NCBI GenBank assembly: GCA_937995555.1
Contig: CALKJX010000202.1
Coordinates: 1-6,160, forward strand
DNA from: an uncultured Elioraea sp.
Lineage (GTDB): Bacteria > Pseudomonadota > Alphaproteobacteria > Acetobacterales > Acetobacteraceae
DNA length: 6,160 nt
Direction: 5' to 3'
The position numbers and the translations under genes are program-made. The notes below the pieces were generated by a model that saw only the letters and a list, made by a program, of their open reading frames with translations, did no database searches and had not been told where the DNA came from. Shown here one piece after another: positions 1 through 6,160 of the stretch; position 1 is the first letter of the stretch; every line of letters starts with the position of its first letter.

Positions 1-112
1 TGCCCTGCACCGCGTAGCCGAGATTGTGCAGCACCTCGGCGATGCCGGACATGCCGATGCCGCCGATGCCGACGAAGTGGATCGTGCCGATGGAGAGGGG
101 GAGCGCGCGCAT
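1..112 (-). CDS. murC: UDP-N-acetylmuramate--L-alanine ligase, N-terminal fragment (cut by window edge)
   Basis: This is the first 37 codons of MurC, the cytoplasmic ATP-dependent ligase that adds L-alanine to UDP-N-acetylmuramic acid, the first amino acid of the peptidoglycan stem. The visible protein begins MRALPLSIGTIHFVGIGGIG and continues with MSGIAEVLHNLGY. The GIGGIGMSGIAEVL stretch (residues 15-28) is the N-terminal Rossmann-type UDP-binding loop typical of MurC. The ATG shares one base with the murG stop (TGATG), and a strong GGAGGT ribosome binding site lies 6 nt upstream inside the murG end, so this start is well supported. The ATP-binding and C-terminal domains lie beyond the left edge and cannot be checked. 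Related ligases such as Mpl share the fold, but the position directly after murG in a dcw cluster makes murC the firm call. Confidence 0.95.
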   Translation of the reverse strand, partial: MRALPLSIGTIHFVGIGGIGMSGIAEVLHNLGYAVQG

Positions 113-1224
113 CAGGGAACCTCCGTCGGCGCCAGCGCCAGTACGGCATCGGCGAGCCGCGCGGCGGCGTGCGGCGCGGCGAGCGCGGCCGCCGCTTCGG
201 CCATGCGGGCGAGCAGCAGGGGGGCGCCGAGCAGCGCCGCCAGACGTGCCGCGAGCGCGGCCGATGTCAGATTCGCCTGCGGATGCAGTTCCGCCGCGCC
301 CGCGTCGGCGAGCGCGCGCGCATTCGCGGTCTGGTGGTCGTCGATCGCCTGCGGCAGCGGGATCAGCAGCGACGGCCGGGCCGCACAGGCGAGCTCGGCG
401 ACCGTCGAGGCGCCGGCGCGCGCGATCACCAGATGCGCGCGCGCGTAGAGGGTGGCGACATCGTCGAAGAACGGCGCGAGCCGCGCCGAAATGCCCGAGC
501 CGTCGAGCGTGGCGCGCGCGCGGTCGAGATCCTCGGCGCGGCACTGCATCGTGAGGCGAAGCCGGGTACGCAGCTCCTGCGGCAAGGCCGCGACCGCCGC
601 CGGGACGAGATCGGCGAGCGCGCGCGCGCCGAGGCTGCCGCCGACCACGAGCAGATGCAGTGCCGCGTCGGGTGCGGGCAGCGGGTAGCGGTTGCCCGCC
701 AGGGCAGCGATCTCGGCCCGCACGGGATTGCCGATCATGCGGGTCCGCGCGCCGGCGGGAACGCGCGTCGTGGCCTTGGTCGAGAGCGCAAGCAGGTCGG
801 CGAAGCGGGCGAGGGAACGGTTGGCGCGGCCGAGCACCGCGTTCTGCTCGTGCAGGACGACGCGGGGGCGGCTTGCGCGGGGCAACAGCCGCGCGGCGAG
901 CACGGGCGGGATCGAGGGGTAGCCGCCGAACGCCACCACGGTGGCGGGTGCGAGGCGCGCGAGCAGACCGCGCGTCTCGATCACGCCACGTGCCAGTGCC
1001 GCCAGCGCACCGGGCAGCCGCGCGAACCCGCGTCCCGCGATACCCTCGGCGCGGATCACATGCGTCTCCACGCCCGCGAAGCCGGGGCCGAGCCGGGCGG
1101 CGGTGCGCGCGTCGGTGAACAGCACCGGGCGCTCGCCGCGGCGCGCGAGCTCGCCGGCAAGCGCCTCGGCGGGGAAGAGGTGGCCGCCCGTGCCGCCGGC
1201 GGCGATCGCGATCGGTCGCAGCAT
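112..1224 (-). CDS. murG: UDP-GlcNAc--undecaprenyl-PP-MurNAc-pentapeptide GlcNAc transferase (lipid II synthase)
   Basis: MurG is a membrane-associated GT-B glycosyltransferase on the inner face of the cytoplasmic membrane. It transfers GlcNAc from UDP-GlcNAc to lipid I, making lipid II. The protein is 370 aa from the chosen start, a normal family length. Visible motifs are the glycine-rich loop AAGGTGGHLFPA (residues 8-19), AFGGYPSIPP (98-107), HEQNAVLGRANR (125-136), the second glycine loop VVGGSLGARALADLVP (193-208), and the UDP-GlcNAc-binding region IARAGASTVAEL (267-278) followed by DDHQTANA (295-302). The E. coli-type HQ(S/T)G motif reads MQCR here (226-229), a variant I associate with Alphaproteobacteria. 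An in-frame ATG at 1236 would add four residues (MRGA) and give an ATGA overlap with ftsW. The ATG at 1224 was preferred because GAGG lies 6 nt before it and the protein then starts close to the family's first strand. The stop overlaps the murC start by one base. Confidence 0.97.
   Translation of the reverse strand: MLRPIAIAAGGTGGHLFPAEALAGELARRGERPVLFTDARTAARLGPGFAGVETHVIRAEGIAGRGFARLPGALAALARGVIETRGLLARLAPATVVAFGGYPSIPPVLAARLLPRASRPRVVLHEQNAVLGRANRSLARFADLLALSTKATTRVPAGARTRMIGNPVRAEIAALAGNRYPLPAPDAALHLLVVGGSLGARALADLVPAAVAALPQELRTRLRLTMQCRAEDLDRARATLDGSGISARLAPFFDDVATLYARAHLVIARAGASTVAELACAARPSLLIPLPQAIDDHQTANARALADAGAAELHPQANLTSAALAARLAALLGAPLLLARMAEAAAALAAPHAAARLADAVLALAPTEVP
119..124 (-). 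promoter_or_regulatory. Shine-Dalgarno sequence of murC
   Basis: GGAGGT on the minus strand lies 6 nt before the murC ATG. It is the closest match to the anti-Shine-Dalgarno consensus in the window. It sits inside the last codons of murG, so a ribosome finishing murG passes over it. It fixes the murC start. Confidence 0.75.
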
Positions 1225-1230
1225 CGCCCC

Positions 1231-1234
1231 CCTC
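1231..1234 (-). promoter_or_regulatory. Probable Shine-Dalgarno of murG, overlapping the ftsW stop
   Basis: On the minus strand the sequence reads ATGAGGGGGGCGATG. The GAGG core lies 6 nt before the ATG at 1224 and overlaps the ftsW TGA. It favours 1224 over the upstream ATG at 1236, which has only a poor purine-rich GGGGCGAGA before it. The choice between the two is not certain. Confidence 0.5.
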
Positions 1235-2354
1235 ATGCGATCTCGCCCCGCGTGCGCCGGCGCGTCAGCGCGAGCAGCATCCCCATGCCGAGCGCGACCG
1301 CGAACACCGACGATCCGCCATAGGAGATCAGCGGCAGCGTCATGCCCTTGGTGGGGATCAGGTGCACGGTCGAGGCCATGTTGACGAAGGCCTGCAACCC
1401 GAACTGCGCGACCAGTCCGGTGCCGGCGATCACCACGAAGGGATCGGTCTCGCCCATCAGGCGGAACAGGCCGCGCAGCACCACGACCGCGAACAGCGCG
1501 ACGATCAGCAGGCAGGCGAACAGCCCGAACTCCTCGCCCGCCACCGCGAACACGAAGTCGGCATGCGCGTCCGGCAGTACCGACTTCACACGCCCTTCGC
1601 CGGGACCGCGCCCCGTCAGGCCGCCATTGGCGAAGGCCTCGAGCGCGCGCTCGACCTGGTAGTTGTCGCCGGCCGCGGGGTCGAGGAAGCGCAGCACGCG
1701 GCTCTGCACGTGCGGGAACAGCATGTAGGCGAGGGCAGCGACACCGGCGACCACCCCGGCCAGCAGCGCCACCCAGATCGTCCGCAGCCCGGCGACGAAC
1801 CACTGCGCGAGGAACACCGCCAGCACCACGGCCGCCATGCCGATATCGGGCTGCATCTTCAGCGCGGCGAGCACGAGGCCGAGCAGCAGGCAGGCGATCG
1901 CCGCGCCGGGGAAGCGGGTGCCGCGCATCCCTTCCGCGAACAACCAGCCAGCCACCACGGCGAAGCAGGGCTTGAGGAACTCCGAGGGCTGGAGCGAGAG
2001 GCCCGGCAGCGCAATCCAGCGGCGTGCGCCCTTGATCTCGGGTCCGATCACGGAGGCCGCCGCGGTCAGGGCGAGCGCCACGATGAAGCCCACACAGGCG
2101 ACCCGGCGAACACCGCGCGGCCCGAGCAGACTCACCGCGAGCAGGAGCGCCAGGGCGAGCGGCAGGAACACGAGCTGGCGGCGGACGAAGGCGTACATGT
2201 CCAGCCCGATCCGTTCCGCCACCGCCGGACTCGCCGCCAGCGTCAGCAGCATGCCGATGCCGGCGAGCGCAAACAGCGCCGCGAGCATCCAGCGATCGAC
2301 CGTGAACCACCACCGGCCGAGCCGCGTACCGTCGTCCCGCGCGAGCGCGATCAT
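1233..2354 (-). CDS. ftsW: SEDS-family septal peptidoglycan glycosyltransferase FtsW
   Basis: FtsW is the SEDS-family polymerase that, with the class B penicillin-binding protein FtsI, polymerises lipid II into glycan strands at the septum. The protein is 373 aa and very hydrophobic, with about ten likely membrane segments (for example residues 23-41, 60-77, 86-104, 148-166, 170-188, 192-212, 274-296, 305-325 and 347-365). Family motifs are KGARRWIALPGLSLQPSEFLKP-like sequence at 108-129, QPDIG (168-172), the large loop motif PDAHADFVFAVAGEEFG (261-277), and KGMTLPLISYGGSS (336-349). Asp266 in the loop aligns by eye with the catalytic Asp of SEDS enzymes (E. coli FtsW D297). RodA is the main alternative, but the place between murD and murG is the FtsW position. 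The ATG overlaps the murD stop as ATGA. AAGGCGGAG lies upstream (GGAG 8 nt before the ATG), and the start falls at a typical short cytoplasmic N-terminus. Confidence 0.96.
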   Translation of the reverse strand: MIALARDDGTRLGRWWFTVDRWMLAALFALAGIGMLLTLAASPAVAERIGLDMYAFVRRQLVFLPLALALLLAVSLLGPRGVRRVACVGFIVALALTAAASVIGPEIKGARRWIALPGLSLQPSEFLKPCFAVVAGWLFAEGMRGTRFPGAAIACLLLGLVLAALKMQPDIGMAAVVLAVFLAQWFVAGLRTIWVALLAGVVAGVAALAYMLFPHVQSRVLRFLDPAAGDNYQVERALEAFANGGLTGRGPGEGRVKSVLPDAHADFVFAVAGEEFGLFACLLIVALFAVVVLRGLFRLMGETDPFVVIAGTGLVAQFGLQAFVNMASTVHLIPTKGMTLPLISYGGSSVFAVALGMGMLLALTRRRTRGEIA

Positions 2355-3745
2355 GCCGCGCGCTCCGCCTTGAGCCGGGCGACGGCCGCCCGGAACGCCG
2401 CGCCACGCGCCTCGAAATTGGCGAACTGGTCGAAACTCGCCGCCGCCGGCGAGAGCAGGACCACGGACGGTGCTTCGGCGCGCGCCGCTGCAAAGGCGGC
2501 TGGCACAGCCTCGTCGAGCGTCAGGGCGATCTCGTGCGCGACCCCGTGCGCGGCGAGCGTGGCCGCGAAGGCAGGGGCCGACTCGCCGATCAGGAAGGCA
2601 CGACCGATGCGGGGGAACAGTGGTGCAAGCGTGGCAATGCCGCCTTCCTTCGCGCGCCCGCCGGCAATCCAGAACACGCGCGGGTAGCAGGCGAGCGCGC
2701 GCGCGGCCGCATCGGCGTTCGTGGCCTTGCTGTCATTGACGAACATCACGCCGTCGCGCTCGCCGACGCGCTCGTGCCGGTGCGGCAGGCCGGGGAAGGA
2801 GGCGATGCCGGCGGCGACGTCCTCGGCCGGGATGCCGAGCGCCAGGGCAAGGGCGGCGGCGGCGGCGGCGTTCTGGGCGTTGTGTGGCCCCGGCAGGGTG
2901 GGGTGGCGCACCAGGCTGGCGATGCGATGGGGGTAGGCGGCGCGGGCGTCGATCAGCCGCGCGTTCTCGACATAGACCCCGCCCGGAACGGCCGTGCTGC
3001 CGCTGATCCGGATCAGCGCCGCCGGGCCGGCAGCGAACTCGTCCGCCATCGCCCGTCCGATCGCGTCGTCGATGCCGATCACCGCCGTGCAGGCGCGGTC
3101 CTGACGGTCGAAGATGCGCCGCTTGGCCGCGGCATAGCCCGCCATGTCGCCGTGGCGGTCGAGATGATCAGGGGACAGGTTGAGCATCGCGGCCGCATCG
3201 AAGCGGATGCGGGCGATTCGCTCCAACATGTAGGACGACATTTCGAGGGCGTAGACGCCTTCCGACCCCAAGATCTTGAGGGCGAGCGCCGGGGTGCCGA
3301 GATTTCCGCCTGTCTCGTGCGGCCATCCGGCGCACGCGAGGATGTGGCCGAGGAGCGCGGTGGTCGTGCTCTTGCCGTTGGTTCCGGTCACGCCGACGAA
3401 GCGCGCGGCCGAGCCCGTCGCGCGCACGGCGCGGAACAGCAGGTCGGCGTCGCAGACGATCGGCGTGTCGGCCGCCTGCGCGCGCGCTGCGACCGGATGC
3501 GGTGCGGGCAGGCGGTGCGGGATGCCGGGCGAGAGCAGCAACGCATCGATCGCCGCGAAATCGGCCGTGGCGAGATCGGCGAGCGTCACGCCCGCCTCCG
3601 CCGCCTGGCGCCGTGCCGGCTCGGAATCGTCCCAGGCGAGCACGCGCGCGCCGAGCCGCATCAGCGCCTGCGCGCCGGGCAGCCCGGCCCGTCCCAGGCC
3701 CATCACGGCCACGGTCTCGCCGGCGAAGGGAACGCCGCCCGCCAT
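2351..3745 (-). CDS. murD: UDP-N-acetylmuramoyl-L-alanine--D-glutamate ligase
   Basis: MurD is the cytoplasmic ATP-dependent ligase that adds D-glutamate to UDP-MurNAc-L-Ala. The 464 aa protein has the three-domain Mur ligase layout. An N-terminal Rossmann domain carries VAVMGLGRAGLPGA (residues 12-25) and the LLSPGIP motif (70-76). The central ATPase domain carries the P-loop GVTGTNGKSTT (118-128), ETGGNLGTP (144-152), ALEMSSYMLE (166-175) and LNLSPDHLDRHG (188-199). Lys208 in AAKRRIF is the likely carbamylated lysine. The C-terminal domain has FVNDSKATNADAAARAL (335-351), AGGRAKEGG (361-369) and LSPAAASFDQF (431-441), all typical of MurD rather than MurE or MurF. The ATG lies 4 nt after the mraY stop, with AGGTGAGG just upstream. 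The gene ends in an ATGA overlap with ftsW. A tract of six identical GCC alanine codons occurs at residues 293-298. Confidence 0.98.
   Translation of the reverse strand: MAGGVPFAGETVAVMGLGRAGLPGAQALMRLGARVLAWDDSEPARRQAAEAGVTLADLATADFAAIDALLLSPGIPHRLPAPHPVAARAQAADTPIVCDADLLFRAVRATGSAARFVGVTGTNGKSTTTALLGHILACAGWPHETGGNLGTPALALKILGSEGVYALEMSSYMLERIARIRFDAAAMLNLSPDHLDRHGDMAGYAAAKRRIFDRQDRACTAVIGIDDAIGRAMADEFAAGPAALIRISGSTAVPGGVYVENARLIDARAAYPHRIASLVRHPTLPGPHNAQNAAAAAALALALGIPAEDVAAGIASFPGLPHRHERVGERDGVMFVNDSKATNADAAARALACYPRVFWIAGGRAKEGGIATLAPLFPRIGRAFLIGESAPAFAATLAAHGVAHEIALTLDEAVPAAFAAARAEAPSVVLLSPAAASFDQFANFEARGAAFRAAVARLKAERAA
2852..2870. repeat. GGC/GCC trinucleotide run inside murD
   Basis: This is a perfect run of six GGC units plus one base on the plus strand, read on the minus strand as six consecutive GCC codons for Ala293-298 of MurD, directly after the HNAQN motif. 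Alanine-rich sequence is usual at this place in Mur ligases, so the repeat probably reflects composition and codon bias. A change of whole units would keep the frame. Confidence 0.6.
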
Positions 3746-3747
3746 GC

Positions 3748-3755
3748 CCTCACCT
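3748..3755 (-). promoter_or_regulatory. Shine-Dalgarno of murD containing the mraY stop codon
   Basis: AGGTGAGG on the minus strand ends 2 nt before the murD ATG, and its AGGTGA part lies 4 nt before it. The TGA that ends mraY (3750-3752) is inside this sequence. Termination and re-initiation would therefore happen almost at the same spot, which suggests translational coupling. Confidence 0.6.
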
Positions 3756-4841
3756 GAGCTTGAGGGTGGAGAGGCCGACCAGCGCCAGGATCATGGCGAT
3801 GATCCAGAACCGGATGACGATGGTCGATTCCGCCCAGCCCTTCTTCTCGAAGTGGTGGTGCAGCGGCGCCATCCGGAACACGCGCTTGCCGGTCAGCTTG
3901 TATGAGACGACCTGCACGATCACCGACGCCGTTTCGAGCACGAAAAGCCCGCCGACGATCATCAGGACGATCTCGTGCTTGGTCGCGACCGCGATCGAGC
4001 CGAGCGCGCCGCCCAGCGCCAGGCTGCCGGTGTCGCCCATGAACACCATCGCCGGCGGCGCGTTGAACCAGAGGAAGCCCATGCCCGCGCCGATCAGCGC
4101 GGCGCAGACCACGGCGAGCTCGCCCGCGCCGGGCACGAAATGCAGCTGGAGGTAGTTCGCGAACACCGCGTTGCCGGTGAGATAGGCGATCAGCGCGAAC
4201 ACGGCCGCCGCGATCATAACCGGCACGATCGCGAGCCCATCGAGCCCATCGGTCAGGTTAACCGCGTTCGAGGTGCCGATCATCACCACCGCGCCGAAGG
4301 GCACGAAGAACCAGCCGAGCTGGATCAGCACGTCCTTGAAGAACGGCACGGCGAGCGCCGCCTCGAGCGGCGGGCGCGCGATCCACATGATCCAGAAGGC
4401 CGCCAGCGCGCCGAGCCCGCCCTGCACGGCGAGCTTCGTCCAGGCCGGCACACCCTTGGTGTTGCGCCTGGTCACCTTCAGGAAGTCGTCGGCGAAGCCC
4501 AGCAGCCCGTAGCCCACGGTGACGACCAGGACGCCCCAGACATAGCCGTTGCGCACATCGACCCAGAGCAGTGTGGAGACCAGGAGCGCGATCAGGATCA
4601 GCACGCCTCCCATCGTCGGCGTGCCGCGTTTGCCGAGCAGATGCGCCTCGGTCATGTACTGCTCGCGCATCGGCTGGCCCTCGGCCTGGATCTGGCGCAG
4701 GCGGCGGATCACCGGCCCGCCGAGCGCGAAGGAGAGGAACAGCGCGGTCATGCACGCCGCCCCCGACCGGAAGGTCAGGTAGCGGAACAGGTTGAAGAGG
4801 ATGAACTCCTCGGCGAGCGGGGCGAGCGCGACGAACAACAT
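3750..4841 (-). CDS. mraY: Phospho-N-acetylmuramoyl-pentapeptide transferase (lipid I synthase)
   Basis: MraY is the integral membrane enzyme that transfers phospho-MurNAc-pentapeptide from UDP to undecaprenyl phosphate, forming lipid I. The protein is 363 aa, the usual length, with about ten likely membrane helices. It starts in the family manner (LAEEFILFNLFRYLTFRSG, residues 9-27). GKRGTPTMGGVL (70-81) is a family signature. The catalytic and Mg-binding motifs are present: FADDFLKV (116-123, Asp118 and Asp119), SNAVNLTDGLDGLA (191-204), FMGDTGSL (267-274, Asp270) and the PLHHHFE loop (326-332, His328-330). The histidine loop separates MraY from WecA-type relatives. The ATG lies 6 nt after the murF stop. 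GGTGA, which contains that stop, is the likely ribosome binding site. The gene stops 4 nt before murD. Confidence 0.98.
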   Translation of the reverse strand: MLFVALAPLAEEFILFNLFRYLTFRSGAACMTALFLSFALGGPVIRRLRQIQAEGQPMREQYMTEAHLLGKRGTPTMGGVLILIALLVSTLLWVDVRNGYVWGVLVVTVGYGLLGFADDFLKVTRRNTKGVPAWTKLAVQGGLGALAAFWIMWIARPPLEAALAVPFFKDVLIQLGWFFVPFGAVVMIGTSNAVNLTDGLDGLAIVPVMIAAAVFALIAYLTGNAVFANYLQLHFVPGAGELAVVCAALIGAGMGFLWFNAPPAMVFMGDTGSLALGGALGSIAVATKHEIVLMIVGGLFVLETASVIVQVVSYKLTGKRVFRMAPLHHHFEKKGWAESTIVIRFWIIAMILALVGLSTLKLR

Positions 4842-4847
4842 GACCGG

Positions 4848-6160
<1,313 letters not shown>

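Noticed and set aside
112..2493. A single 793-codon minus-strand open frame that could look like a fusion of an unknown domain to MurG
   Set aside because: Its first ~420 codons run out of frame through ftsW and the end of murD, giving an Arg/Ala/Gly-rich sequence with no family motifs. FtsW and MurD are both intact in other frames. Only the MurG part is real.
1362..2687. A 441-codon plus-strand open frame antisense to ftsW and murD
   Set aside because: The translation is rich in Arg, Glu, His and Gln and is low in complexity. It is the complement of the codons of well-supported genes, as expected when third positions are nearly all G or C and stops are rare.
2534..3757. A 407-codon plus-strand open frame antisense to murD, with a similar 384-codon one at 169-1323 antisense to murG
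   Set aside because: Same cause: both follow conserved genes exactly, have no recognisable motifs, and show the arginine-rich composition of high-GC shadow frames.

Overview
The window is an internal piece of a bacterial division and cell wall (dcw) cluster. It is fully coding and read entirely from the minus strand. In transcription order, right to left, the genes are murF (start beyond the right edge), mraY, murD, ftsW, murG and murC (only its first 37 codons are inside the left edge). This is the classical dcw order. By synteny murE should lie just upstream, past position 6160, and murC should continue past position 1, typically followed by murB and ddl in Alphaproteobacteria.

The very high GC content, the strong G/C bias at third codon positions, the gene order and the style of the proteins suggest an alphaproteobacterium, perhaps of the Rhodospirillales/Acetobacteraceae type. 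Examples are a MurG with a QCR motif in place of the E. coli-like HQ(S/T)G, and a compact FtsW of 373 aa. The lineage is inferred from general resemblance and was not tested.

The genes are packed without spacers: murF-mraY 6 nt, mraY-murD 4 nt, murD-ftsW a 4-nt ATGA overlap, ftsW-murG either an 8-nt gap or a 4-nt overlap depending on the murG start, and murG-murC a 1-nt TGATG overlap. At three junctions (murF/mraY, mraY/murD, ftsW/murG) the TGA stop of one gene overlaps the Shine-Dalgarno-like sequence of the next. I see no promoter, terminator, RNA gene, mobile element or CRISPR array.

Together the products run the middle of peptidoglycan precursor synthesis. MurC and MurD add the first two amino acids to UDP-MurNAc, and MurF adds the terminal D-Ala-D-Ala dipeptide. 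MraY transfers phospho-MurNAc-pentapeptide to undecaprenyl phosphate (lipid I), MurG adds GlcNAc (lipid II), and FtsW polymerises lipid II at the septum. All visible reading frames are intact and carry the expected catalytic motifs. I found no evidence for a new system here; the findings listed are modest.
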